From positions 1 through 31,922 of the forward strand of contig UQRU01000013.1 in assembly GCA_900543475.1 (NCBI GenBank): a DNA stretch of 31,922 bases, read 5' to 3'. The notes under the pieces were generated by a model. The model did not search any database and had not been told where the DNA came from. It saw only the letters and a list, made by a program, of their open reading frames with translations. The DNA is from an uncultured Eubacteriales bacterium. GTDB lineage: Bacteria; Bacillota; Clostridia; Christensenellales; CAG-138. This document shows, in pieces, positions 15,600-22,856 of the stretch (the first letter of the stretch is position 1; every line of letters begins with the position of its first letter). The translations under genes were made by a program, and so were the position numbers.

Positions 15600-15622
15600 A
15601 AAAGTGGCCCAAGGCCACTTTT
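15600..15622 (+). terminator. Second terminator-like hairpin after repeat copy 1
   Basis: AAAAGTGGCC (15600-15609) and GGCCACTTTT (15613-15622) form a 10-base stem with a CAA loop, directly next to the right end of the element. It could be the original era terminator or a partial copy of the element's own terminal hairpin, which it resembles. Confidence 0.6.
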
Positions 15623-15755
15623 CCCTATGGGGCTGGCGGGCGACCGCGCTAAGGGAGCCGCTGCAGATATGCCAGCAGGGCGCCCGGCAACCCTTTTCAG
15701 GCTGGGTTCGCACCGTCCGGTATCGGGCAAGCGGCGGGCGCTTCCGGACCGCCCG

Positions 15756-15899
15756 CTAGGGGCGTTCCCCGCCTGGGGCGGGAGATGGGCCCTGGGGCAA
15801 ACGGGCCCGGGCTTGGGCTTGGCGATATGCCAGGTAGTCCGCTGGGGCGCCGGTTTTGGCAAAGCGGGCCCAAGCGGTGACAACAGGGGATTGGGGCAT
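15756..15899 (-). CDS. Small YqzL-like protein, inverted relative to recO
   Basis: This encodes 47 residues. The segment VVTAWARFAKTGAPADYLAY follows the pattern of YqzL, the tiny protein encoded between era and recO in Bacillus (W..F..TG....YL.Y). The start at 15899 has a near-perfect ribosome site, AAAGGAGATC at 15905-15914, which is the main reason to believe the gene. A longer frame up to 15986 is possible but has no such site. The odd feature is orientation: it reads against its neighbours, whereas yqzL in Bacillus is collinear with them. The C-terminal 15 residues are Pro/Gly-rich. Function is unknown. Confidence 0.55.
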   Translation of the reverse strand: MPQSPVVTAWARFAKTGAPADYLAYRQAQARARLPQGPSPAPGGERP

Positions 15900-16016
15900 G
15901 GCTGGATCTCCTTTCCCAAAGAGGCGGATCAGTCCGCCCAGGTTATTTTCAGTATCGGTGGGAAGGCAGGGGAACATGCCAAGCAATCCCTGACAAAAAT
16001 GGAAAGGAGGAAGGCT

Positions 16017-16748
16017 ATGCCCACATGGACCTTGACAGGCATCGTGTTGCGCTATGCCAATTACCGGGACAGCGACCGGATCCTTACCATTTTGACCCGG
16101 GAACGGGGCAAGCTTTCCGCCGCTGCCCGGGGATGCCGGAAACCAAATTCCCGGCTTTTTGGCTGTAGCGAGCTCTTCACCTATGGGGAATATGTGCTCT
16201 TTGAAGGGAAGGGCAAGATGACCGTGGATAATTGCGACGTGCGGGAACGGTTCTACCCTTTGCGGGAGGATGTGGGCCGGTTTGCCGCTGGGGCGTATAT
16301 GCTCTCCGTGGCTGATGCCATTACAGCCCCCGGCCAGCCCAATGAAGGGCTGTTTGGCCTACTGTATTACGCCCTTAGCTATGCCGCCTACAAGGAACAA
16401 AACCCCACGGACCTGGCCATCTGCTTCCTGGCCCGGTGCCTGGCCTTACAGGGCTATGCCCCCAGGCTCACCCATTGCGCCCGCTGTGGGCAAGACCTGC
16501 GGCACTTGAACCAATTGTCCTTTTCCCCCCGGGCCGGCGGGGCGGTGTGCATGGATTGCCGGGACGGGGATAGCCTGGACATCAGCCCCCTGGCCTTGGA
16601 AGCGGTGCGCCGGATGCTCCTGCTCTCCAACCAGGATATGGACCGGGTGGTGCTGCCGGAGGCGGTGCGCAGCCAGCTCAAAACGGCTTTGCACGCCTAC
16701 GGGGAATACGTTTTGGAGCGGCCTTTTCGGGCTATGGAACAGCTATAA
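16017..16748 (+). CDS. recO: DNA repair protein RecO
   Basis: This 243-residue recombination mediator works with RecF/RecR to load RecA at gaps. An N-terminal OB fold starts WTLTGIVLRYANYRDSDRIL. A helical domain follows. The zinc motif is CARCG (about residues 158-162) and CMDC (about 179-182), giving four Cys as usual. The start at 16017 has AGGAGG a few bases ahead. The frame stays open upstream to 15627, but that part is GC-rich filler that overlaps the YqzL-like gene antisense. It is the last gene showing the CGG-rich codon habit of the left part. Confidence 0.93.
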   Translation: MPTWTLTGIVLRYANYRDSDRILTILTRERGKLSAAARGCRKPNSRLFGCSELFTYGEYVLFEGKGKMTVDNCDVRERFYPLREDVGRFAAGAYMLSVADAITAPGQPNEGLFGLLYYALSYAAYKEQNPTDLAICFLARCLALQGYAPRLTHCARCGQDLRHLNQLSFSPRAGGAVCMDCRDGDSLDISPLALEAVRRMLLLSNQDMDRVVLPEAVRSQLKTALHAYGEYVLERPFRAMEQL

Positions 16749-16854
16749 GCTGAAATAATACCTATCTGGGAAAGCACGTGCAATTCTCGAATCATTTAAT
16801 CTTGTTATAAAGAAATAGAATGCAGGGAATGCTGCAAAATAATGCCCCAACCGG

Positions 16855-16882
16855 TTGAATATTTTCGGTGGTATGTTATAAT
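16855..16882 (+). promoter_or_regulatory. SigA-type promoter of ppdK
   Basis: TTGAAT (16855-16860), a 16-base spacer and consensus TATAAT (16877-16882) lie in the AT-rich gap after recO. The leader to the ATG at 16969 is about 80 bases and carries AGGAGG at 16956-16961. The region 16749-16850 holds no gene that I can see and is where base composition changes. Confidence 0.7.
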
Positions 16883-16968
16883 TAGGAAGCCACAAGAAAT
16901 TGGGGCTTTATCGCTTTCTGCAGGCTTACAAACAAATTTATATATCATTTACAGCAGGAGGACAAACC

Positions 16969-19599
16969 ATGGCAAAAAAGTACGTATACCTTTTTAGCGA
17001 AGGCAACGCCCAGATGCGTGAGCTGTTGGGCGGCAAGGGCGCAAACCTGGCCGAGATGACCGGCTTGGGTCTGCCTGTTCCTCCGGGATTTACCGTGACT
17101 ACCGAAGCCTGCACTCAGTACTATGAGGACGGCAAGTGGATCAACGAAGATATCGTAGCCGAGATATTCGAATACCTCGGAAAGCTGGAGAAGATCACCG
17201 GCAAGAAGTTCGGCGACAGTGAGAATCCCCTGCTGGTATCCGTCCGCTCCGGCGCCAGGGCCTCTATGCCCGGCATGATGGATACCATACTTAATCTGGG
17301 CCTCAATGAGCAGGTGGTAGAGGTGATAGCAAAGAAGTCCAACAACCCCCGCTGGGCATGGGACTGCTACCGCCGCTTCATCCAGATGTATTCCGACGTA
17401 GTTATGGAGGTTGGCAAAAAGTACTTTGAGCAGCTCATAGATAAGCTCAAGGCAGAGCGCGGAGTCACCATGGACACCGAGCTCACGGCTGATGACCTCA
17501 AGACCCTTGCCCATCAGTTCAAGGGCGAATACAAGAAGAAGATAGGTAAGGATTTCCCCGACGATCCCAAGGATCAGCTCCTCTATGCCATAAAGGCCGT
17601 ATTCCGCAGCTGGGATAATCCCCGTGCCAACGTATACCGCAGGGATAACGACATACCTTACTCCTGGGGCACCGCTGTAAACGTACAGATGATGGCATTC
17701 GGTAACATGGGTGATGACTGCGGCACAGGCGTTGCATTCACCCGCAACCCCGCCACCGGCGAAAAGAAGCTGTTTGGCGAGTTCCTGACCAACGCTCAGG
17801 GCGAGGACGTTGTGGCCGGTGTCCGTACTCCTATGCCCATCAGCGAGATGGCGGAGAAGTTCCCCAAGGCATTTGCACAGTTTGAAGATGTTTGCAATAT
17901 ACTTGAAAAGCACTACCGCGACATGCAGGATATGGAGTTCACCGTAGAGAACCAGAAGCTCTACATGCTCCAGACCCGCAACGGCAAGCGTACCGCCTCC
18001 GCCGCACTGAAGATCGCCTGCGATCTGGTGGACGAGGGCATGATAAGCGAGCAGGAAGCTGTGGCCATGATAGAGCCCCGCACCCTTGATACTCTGCTCC
18101 ATCCCCAGTTTGACGCCGCAGCGGCCAAGAAGGCAGAAGTCATAGGTAAGGCTCTTGGCGCATCTCCCGGCGCTGCTTCCGGCAAGATCGTATTCACTGC
18201 CGAAGATGCAAAGGCTGAGGCCGCAAAGGGTGAGAAGGTTGTACTGGTACGTCTTGAGACCAGCCCCGAGGACATAGAAGGCATGAAGGCCGCACAGGGC
18301 ATACTGACCGTGCGCGGCGGCATGACCAGCCACGCTGCGGTAGTAGCCCGCGGAATGGGCAAGTGCTGCGTATCTGGCTGCTCTGCCATCACCATGGACG
18401 AAGCAAACAAGTGCTTTACCCTCTCTGGCAAGACCTATCACGAGGGTGATTGGATAAGCTTCGACGGTTCCAACGGCAACGTATACGACGGCGTTATTCC
18501 CACTGTTGACGCTTCCATAAGCGGCGAGTTCGGCCGCATCATGGGCTGGGCGGACAAGTACCGCAAGCTCAGCGTGCGCACCAACGCCGATACTCCTCAC
18601 GATGCTAAGAAGGCCCGCGAACTGGGTGCAGAGGGCATCGGTCTCTGCCGCACCGAGCATATGTTCTTTGAGGGCGACCGCATCGAGGCTATCCGCGAGA
18701 TGATTTGCTCCGATACCGTTCAGGAGCGCGAGACTGCTCTTGCAAAGCTGCTGCCCATGCAGCAGAGCGACTTCGAGGGCATATATGAGGCAATGGAAGG
18801 CTACCCTGTAACCATTCGCTTCCTGGATCCTCCGCTTCACGAGTTTGTTCCCACAGAGGAAGCAGACATTGAGCAGCTTGCAAGGGCGCAGGGCAAGACC
18901 GTTGAGCAGATAAAGGGCATTATTGCCGGTCTCCACGAGTTCAACCCCATGATGGGTCATCGCGGCTGCCGCCTGTCCGTTACCTTCCCCGAGATCGCTG
19001 CGATGCAGACCCGCGCGGTCATTCGCGCAGCCATCAACGTGCAGAAGAAGCATCCCGACTGGAACCTGGTACCTGAGATAATGATTCCTCTCATAGGCGA
19101 TGCGAAGGAGCTTGCATACGTCAAGGCGATCGTCACCAAGACCGCCAACGAAGAGATGGAAAAGGCCGATTTCAAGCTGGACTACAAGGTCGGCACCATG
19201 ATAGAGATCCCCCGCGCGGCGCTTACTGCCGATGAGATCGCAAAGGAAGCCGAGTTCTTCTCCTTCGGTACCAACGACCTGACTCAGATGACCTTCGGCT
19301 TCAGCCGTGACGACGCGGGCAAGTTCCTGAACGCCTATTACGACAAGAAGATCTACGAGAACGATCCCTTTGCCAAGCTCGACCAGAAGGGCGTTGGCAA
19401 GCTGGTAAAAATGGCCGCCAAGATGGGCCGTGAAACCCGTTTCGACATTCACATGGGAATATGCGGCGAGCACGGCGGAGATCCTTCCAGCATCGAGTTC
19501 TGCCATAAGGTAGGTCTGGACTACGTATCATGCTCCCCCTTCCGCGTACCTATAGCTCGCCTTGCGGCAGCTCAGGCTGCCATCAAGGAAAACAAGTAA
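16969..19599 (+). CDS. ppdK: Pyruvate, phosphate dikinase
   Basis: This 876-residue enzyme interconverts PEP, AMP and PPi with pyruvate, ATP and Pi, and is common in PPi-based glycolysis of Clostridia. The ATP-grasp domain starts at GGKGANLAEM. The phosphohistidine domain has GGMTSHAAVVARGMG with His455, the same number as in the C. symbiosum enzyme. The TIM-barrel domain carries the metal ligand region and GICGEHGGDP with the catalytic Cys832. Length is typical. The start follows AGGAGG. Codon choice is highly biased to CGC and AAG, as in strongly expressed genes, and ATA appears often. The gene often lies near recO/glyQS in Clostridia. A terminator hairpin follows. Confidence 0.98.
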   Translation: MAKKYVYLFSEGNAQMRELLGGKGANLAEMTGLGLPVPPGFTVTTEACTQYYEDGKWINEDIVAEIFEYLGKLEKITGKKFGDSENPLLVSVRSGARASMPGMMDTILNLGLNEQVVEVIAKKSNNPRWAWDCYRRFIQMYSDVVMEVGKKYFEQLIDKLKAERGVTMDTELTADDLKTLAHQFKGEYKKKIGKDFPDDPKDQLLYAIKAVFRSWDNPRANVYRRDNDIPYSWGTAVNVQMMAFGNMGDDCGTGVAFTRNPATGEKKLFGEFLTNAQGEDVVAGVRTPMPISEMAEKFPKAFAQFEDVCNILEKHYRDMQDMEFTVENQKLYMLQTRNGKRTASAALKIACDLVDEGMISEQEAVAMIEPRTLDTLLHPQFDAAAAKKAEVIGKALGASPGAASGKIVFTAEDAKAEAAKGEKVVLVRLETSPEDIEGMKAAQGILTVRGGMTSHAAVVARGMGKCCVSGCSAITMDEANKCFTLSGKTYHEGDWISFDGSNGNVYDGVIPTVDASISGEFGRIMGWADKYRKLSVRTNADTPHDAKKARELGAEGIGLCRTEHMFFEGDRIEAIREMICSDTVQERETALAKLLPMQQSDFEGIYEAMEGYPVTIRFLDPPLHEFVPTEEADIEQLARAQGKTVEQIKGIIAGLHEFNPMMGHRGCRLSVTFPEIAAMQTRAVIRAAINVQKKHPDWNLVPEIMIPLIGDAKELAYVKAIVTKTANEEMEKADFKLDYKVGTMIEIPRAALTADEIAKEAEFFSFGTNDLTQMTFGFSRDDAGKFLNAYYDKKIYENDPFAKLDQKGVGKLVKMAAKMGRETRFDIHMGICGEHGGDPSSIEFCHKVGLDYVSCSPFRVPIARLAAAQAAIKENK

Positions 19600-19613
19600 T
19601 GCAGTAAATTTAA

Positions 19614-19633
19614 AGAAGGCCGTAAGGCCTTCT
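19614..19633 (+). repeat. Left copy of duplicated terminator hairpin (20 bp)
   Basis: AGAAGGCCGTAAGGCCTTCT is a palindromic stem-loop 14 bases after the ppdK stop, with a GTAA-type loop. An identical copy sits at 19837-19856 on the other side of repeat copy 2. The left copy lacks the T run, which stayed with the right copy, so the original terminator was split by the insertion. Confidence 0.9.
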
Positions 19634-19836
19634 CAGTCTGTCGAAAAACCCCGGGGTTGATAAGGGGCCGCAGCCCCTTATGGCTTTATTCGGATTTGGC
19701 GACATGTGCGGCAAATCCGCAAAAGGCGCTTGCGTAGCAAGGCTTTCCCTGCATGAGGTGCTGGCCGCGCCATAGGCGCAAGCACCGAATGAGAAAACTC
19801 AAAAAAGTGGCGTTTTGCCACTTTTTTGACACTCTG
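19634..19836 (-). repeat. TIR repeat element, copy 2 (~203 bp)
   Basis: It is bounded by CAGTCTGTCGAAAAA and, inverted, CAGAGTGTCAAAAAA (12 of 15 match). It is the same family as copy 1 in opposite orientation. Inside are GGGGCCGCAGCCCC, the pair GGATTTGGCGACATG / GGCAAATCCGC, CTTGCGTAGCAAG, GGCCGCGCCATAGGCGCAAG and a terminal AAAAAAGTGGC/GCCACTTTTTT hairpin (about 19801-19827). There is no open reading frame of substance. The element is flanked by perfect 20-bp hairpin duplications, so it entered the ppdK terminator. Confidence 0.88.
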
Positions 19837-19860
19837 AGAAGGCCGTAAGGCCTTCTTTTA
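19837..19860 (+). terminator. ppdK terminator, right copy of duplicated hairpin
   Basis: This is the same 20-base stem-loop as at 19614-19633, followed by TTTA. Joined to the sequence before 19634 it gives a normal Rho-independent terminator for ppdK, which supports the idea that the intervening element was inserted. Confidence 0.85.
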
Positions 19861-19925
19861 GTATGCCGAAAAAGTAAAACATATCAAAAACAACGGGCGG
19901 CGATGCATTCCATTTGACTGCAAAA

Positions 19926-19954
19926 AATAATTGCAGCCCTGTCCCGCATACATG
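19926..19954 (+). promoter_or_regulatory. SigE-like promoter for spoIIID
   Basis: AATAATT (19926-19932), a 14-base spacer and CATACATG (19947-19954) resemble the SigE consensus and have the same spacing as the yqfC promoter. It lies 49 bases before the spoIIID start. Bacillus spoIIID is transcribed by SigE. Confidence 0.5.
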
Positions 19955-20003
19955 GCGTATGCCGCTCATAAGCTTTACCAAAGCATATTGGGGGTAAGGC
20001 TAA

Positions 20004-20306
20004 ATGTACGAATATATAGAGGACAGGGTATTGGAAGTTGCGAATTATATAGTCGAGAGCGGAGCTACAGTACGACAGGCCGCAAAGAAGTTCGGTATAA
20101 GCAAGTCTACAGTTCACAAGGATATGAGTGAGCGTCTCAGGTATATCGACCCCAATGTGGCGGAGCAGGTACGCGAAGTGCTGCAAAAAAACAAGGACGA
20201 GCGGCATATGCGCGGCGGCATGGCTACATATATGAAATACAAGGAAAAAAGAGAGAAAAAGGCCGCGTTGACAGGAATGGGAAAAAATGATAAAGTCCTA
20301 ATGTGA
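20004..20306 (+). CDS. spoIIID: Sporulation transcriptional regulator SpoIIID
   Basis: This 100-residue DNA-binding protein controls many mother-cell genes after SigE activation. The family core is obvious: YIVESGATVRQAAKKFGISK with STVHKDMSERL forming the helix-turn-helix (about residues 14-48), then INP-like YIDPNVAEQV and RHMRGGMATYMKYK near 70-85. The basic C-terminal tail needed for DNA binding in Bacillus is present (KEKREKKAA). GGGGGTAAGG precedes the ATG. Three of its four isoleucine codons are ATA. Confidence 0.97.
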   Translation: MYEYIEDRVLEVANYIVESGATVRQAAKKFGISKSTVHKDMSERLRYIDPNVAEQVREVLQKNKDERHMRGGMATYMKYKEKREKKAALTGMGKNDKVLM

Positions 20307-20362
20307 TATATTAAGATACATGATAACAGGGCGATTCGCCCGGATACGAGGCCGTAATCTGA

Positions 20363-20806
20363 ATGATGCTTGAAAAAATGCTAAAGACCTTTCAAAAGCT
20401 GAGACTGGAATTCTATCGCAAAATATTTACCCGAGTAAGGGAAAGAGATGGGAGCCTCAGTGCCATGGAGGTTTTTTCGCTTGAGATAATATACGCTCTG
20501 GGCAGACCAACAATAGGACAATTTGCCCGGTTCATAGGAATATCCCAGTCGAACGCCACATATAAGGTCAATTCTCTCATGAAAAAGGGATATATAATAC
20601 GGCAGCCCTCGCAAGAGGACGGCAGGGAATACAACCTTGAGCTTTCCGAGAAGTTCTACGGTTACAGCGACATGCTGGAGGAAAATGTAAGGACCATAAC
20701 ACGGAACGTTCTGGAGCAGCTCACGCCGGAGGAGATAGCAGTGATAGACAAGGCGGCGGATATACTCAATAAAGAACTTGATGCCAGGGCGGGCTTAAGA
20801 GATTAA
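20363..20806 (+). CDS. MarR-like winged-helix regulator
   Basis: This 147-residue protein has a predicted winged helix: LSAMEVFSLEIIYALGRP, then TIGQFARFIGISQSNATYKVNSLMKKGYI (recognition helix region, about residues 52-80), the wing RQPSQEDGREYNLELSE, and a long C-terminal dimerisation helix (NVRTITRNVLEQLTPEEIAVIDK). This is the MarR/SarA plan. No ligand or target is evident. The ribosome site is weak (GAGG about 12 bases ahead), and a second ATG follows at 20366. It converges on the minus-strand gene at 21071 across repeat copy 3. Confidence 0.82.
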   Translation: MMLEKMLKTFQKLRLEFYRKIFTRVRERDGSLSAMEVFSLEIIYALGRPTIGQFARFIGISQSNATYKVNSLMKKGYIIRQPSQEDGREYNLELSEKFYGYSDMLEENVRTITRNVLEQLTPEEIAVIDKAADILNKELDARAGLRD

Positions 20807-20810
20807 TAAT

Positions 20811-20833
20811 AAGCCGGGAAATATTCCCGGCTT
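20811..20833 (+). repeat. Left copy of a second duplicated terminator hairpin (23 bp)
   Basis: This is a palindromic stem-loop with arms AAGCCGGGAA and TTCCCGGCTT, 4 bases after the MarR-like gene. It is repeated perfectly at 21033-21055. Its sequence is unrelated to the hairpin that flanks copy 2. Confidence 0.9.
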
Positions 20834-21032
20834 CAGTCTGTCAAAAAACCCCAGGGATGATAAGGGGCCGCAGCCCCTTATGTTTAATCCGGCTCTGACG
20901 ACATGTGCGTCAGAACGGATGAAAACCCAGAGGTTTTCGTACTTTGCGGATTTTGCCGCCCGGGAGCGAATGCGAGAGGCAAAACCCGTAAAACTCAAAA
21001 AAGTGGCATTCAGCCACTTTTTTGACACTCTG
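20834..21032 (-). repeat. TIR repeat element, copy 3 (~199 bp)
   Basis: It is bounded by CAGTCTGTCAAAAAA and, inverted, CAGAGTGTCAAAAAA (13 of 15 match). It shares both end regions with copy 2, including GATAAGGGGCCGCAGCCCCT and the AAAAAAGTGGC/GCCACTTTTTT terminal hairpin. The centre differs: a GACGACATGTGCGTC core and GGTTTTCGTACTTTGCGGATT-type sequence replace the copy 2 middle. It sits between two perfect copies of a 23-bp terminator stem-loop. It has no coding capacity. Confidence 0.88.
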
Positions 21033-21055
21033 AAGCCGGGAAATATTCCCGGCTT
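21033..21055. terminator. Bidirectional terminator, right copy of the 23-bp hairpin
   Basis: This stem-loop is followed by TTTG on the plus strand and lies 15 bases from the stop of the converging minus-strand gene. Before the insertion it would have served both the MarR-like gene and the 21071-21919 gene. The element's own A/T-flanked hairpin at about 21000-21023 now adds a second bidirectional terminator. Confidence 0.7.
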
Positions 21056-21070
21056 TTGCGCGCTTAAAGA

Positions 21071-21919
21071 TCAGCTTTGGCCAGAAGCTCTGTATACAAG
21101 CTCCTGATGCTCGGCATCTGGCAGCGAGCCTACGTGGGAAAGGCTGCCGTCAAAGTAAAGGCAGATATGTCCGTTCATGTCGTTGGAAGGTATGGTATCG
21201 CTGCCGTGGGGCCAGCCCTGAAGCGATGCGGCTATCTGCTTGCCGTTTATGGTGACGGTCACGGCTCGCTTTGAAAAATTGAACTCACCGCCGAACACCT
21301 CTCTCACAGCGGCGGAGCTTTGGGAATCTCTGACCTCCATCTCGGCGTGGTTTTCACCGCTTGCATATTGGAGGTAGAAGGTGGAGCCGGTATTGTAATC
21401 GGTAACGAGATAGGAACTGCCCACGGACAGGGCAGCCTTCACATCGCTCCATACCATGGCCTCGCCTTTTACGGCGCCGTCCTTTACCTGGCTGGTGCCT
21501 ATGGGTATATTGGCCGCTATATCGGCTCTGCTCACACCGTGGCGAAAGAGTATGGTCATGGTCTGGTCGCCTATGGTACCGTCTGATATCATGGGCGCGC
21601 CGTCATCGGTGGTGTGCTTGAGCTGGAAGGCCTTTGCCGCATTGGCGGTCATGCTCTGGTAAATTCCGGTGGGCTTGAAATTGAAGTAGCAGAGATCCCG
21701 CAGGCGTATCTGCACACGCACCACGTCGTCTCCGGAATAGTTCATGCCGATAAGGCCGGAAAAGGCGGGCACGTTGCCGGAATAAGGCGTTATGGCCGGG
21801 TTTGGAGCAGGCGTGGGCGAGGGCGTAACGTCCGGAGCCGGTGAGGGCGACGCCGCATTGGCCGCTGCCGCCGCAAACAGCACACATATTGTAAGTATAA
21901 ATACCGTCAGCTTTTTCAT
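21071..21919 (-). CDS. Secreted peptidoglycan-binding protein with unnamed C-terminal domain
   Basis: This encodes 282 residues. A signal peptide (1-22, ending AAAAANA) is followed by a Pro/Ser/Thr linker (23-50) and a PG_binding_1-like helical domain (about 58-130; VVRVQIRLRDLCYF and GTIGDQTMTILF). The C-terminal 130 residues are homologous to those of the protein at 26430-27566, with shared TDxxTG, HA(E/D)xE, VTxNGKxxAAS, PH, and GHxCxx...S..H...HQ. Where the paralogue has GHFCIH this one has GHICLY, so one His is lost. A longer frame to 22012 exists, but the start at 21919 begins the signal peptide. It has no ribosome site. An extended -10 box ends six bases before the ATG, suggesting a leaderless transcript. 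It follows yunB by 52 bases. Confidence 0.75.
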   Translation of the reverse strand: MKKLTVFILTICVLFAAAAANAASPSPAPDVTPSPTPAPNPAITPYSGNVPAFSGLIGMNYSGDDVVRVQIRLRDLCYFNFKPTGIYQSMTANAAKAFQLKHTTDDGAPMISDGTIGDQTMTILFRHGVSRADIAANIPIGTSQVKDGAVKGEAMVWSDVKAALSVGSSYLVTDYNTGSTFYLQYASGENHAEMEVRDSQSSAAVREVFGGEFNFSKRAVTVTINGKQIAASLQGWPHGSDTIPSNDMNGHICLYFDGSLSHVGSLPDAEHQELVYRASGQS

Positions 21920-21925
21920 GGCACA

Positions 21926-21934
21926 ATTATACCA
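21926..21934 (-). promoter_or_regulatory. Extended -10 promoter predicting a leaderless mRNA
   Basis: On the minus strand TGGTATAAT (an extended -10, TGnTATAAT) ends six bases before the ATG of the 21919 gene. Normal spacing puts the first transcribed base at or within a base or two of the A of ATG. No good -35 box was found, as is usual for extended -10 promoters. Confidence 0.55.
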
Positions 21935-21971
21935 TGGGCAAGTCCCGTGCGCCATATGTGTAAATGTAAAA

Positions 21972-22670
21972 TCAATCCAGCGGTTCTGTGGGTATAAGGT
22001 TGAGCATATCATCTGTGCTCTCTACGTTGGTGTATACCTGCGGAACCTCGCCTACGATTATGCTTTCGGCTATGGCCGCCTCGGAGCTTACCTTTATGCT
22101 CCGGGATATGCCGGGCATAATAAGCCGTATGCTTGCGGTGAGCCTTAGGTTTACCCTGTACAGGGACTGGTTTATGCCTGAGGAGGAAAGAGTGGAGCAG
22201 AACTCGCTGTATACGCTGCCTGCGGGGGTGAAGGTGACCCTTATGCGGGGGCCGCGGCCGGTAAGGTAGGTTATCCCGGACACGGTGCCCAGAGGCAAGG
22301 ATACGCCCTGCTCCCCGACTTCTGCTATGCGTTTTTGTGCTGCGGCACAGCACTCGGATGCCAGCAGATTCATGCGTCTTGCGTCAGCCTGGAGCATATA
22401 GACTTTTTCGCCGTTGTCATATGAGGTTATGAGGCAGTCATAGTCTGAGCCGCTGTTGAGGCTTTCGGTTATAGCCTGATTCATGGCTTCCGTGGCAATG
22501 GAATTTATGCGGGTCTCCGCAAGGTTTGCGAGGGCGGGACGCATACTGTTGTTTACGGATATGATGAGCCATACTATGCCAACGGCAGCCAGCATTGCAA
22601 GGGCGAGGCAGAGCTTTCTTATGTATGGTTTCCTGCGCTTCCTCGAAGATATATCTCCACAGTTTTCCAT
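21972..22670 (-). CDS. yunB: Sporulation protein YunB
   Basis: This 232-residue protein has one N-terminal transmembrane helix (about 18-38) after a basic start. Family signatures are RINSIATEAMNQAI (near 55-68), VYMLQADARRMNLLASE, LPLGTVSGI and the C-terminal VNLRLTASIRLIMP and VPQVYTN. YunB is made in the mother cell under SigE in Bacillus and is needed for normal spore development, though its mechanism is unknown. AAAAGGAGC precedes the ATG at a normal distance. A CATATAAT sequence (minus strand, 22732-22739) could be a sporulation-type -10, but I see no matching -35. Confidence 0.92.
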   Translation of the reverse strand: MENCGDISSRKRRKPYIRKLCLALAMLAAVGIVWLIISVNNSMRPALANLAETRINSIATEAMNQAITESLNSGSDYDCLITSYDNGEKVYMLQADARRMNLLASECCAAAQKRIAEVGEQGVSLPLGTVSGITYLTGRGPRIRVTFTPAGSVYSEFCSTLSSSGINQSLYRVNLRLTASIRLIMPGISRSIKVSSEAAIAESIIVGEVPQVYTNVESTDDMLNLIPTEPLD

Positions 22671-22753
22671 GTTGCCGCTCCTTTTGAAATTTGTCCTTCG
22701 ACATAAAAAGTCATGAACTGATTGTTAATTCATTATATGCCGGCCGTGGCGTA

Positions 22754-22783
22754 TTGAGAAAGGACAGTAAAATATGCTATAAT
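22754..22783 (+). promoter_or_regulatory. SigA-type promoter of the penicillin-binding protein gene
   Basis: TTGAGA (22754-22759), an 18-base spacer ending in TGC and consensus TATAAT (22778-22783) form a -35 plus extended -10 promoter. The leader to the ATG at 22857 is about 67 bases and has a GGCCCATGGGCC palindrome (22814-22825). It is divergent from yunB. Confidence 0.75.
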
Positions 22784-22856
22784 ACACCCAAATATAATGA
22801 AGATAGCAGCGCTTGGCCCATGGGCCGGGCCGTTTTATGAAAGGCAAACGATATAA

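Noticed and set aside
15627..16016. N-terminal extension of recO by 130 codons
   Set aside because: RecO homologues begin at the 16017 start, which has AGGAGG. The extension is Gly/Ala/Pro-rich and lies over the repeat flank and the YqzL-like gene.
16945..19506. An 853-codon open frame antisense to ppdK
   Set aside because: It is a by-product of the strong codon bias of ppdK on the other strand. It has no ribosome site, and the protein is a low-complexity mirror with no recognisable domain.
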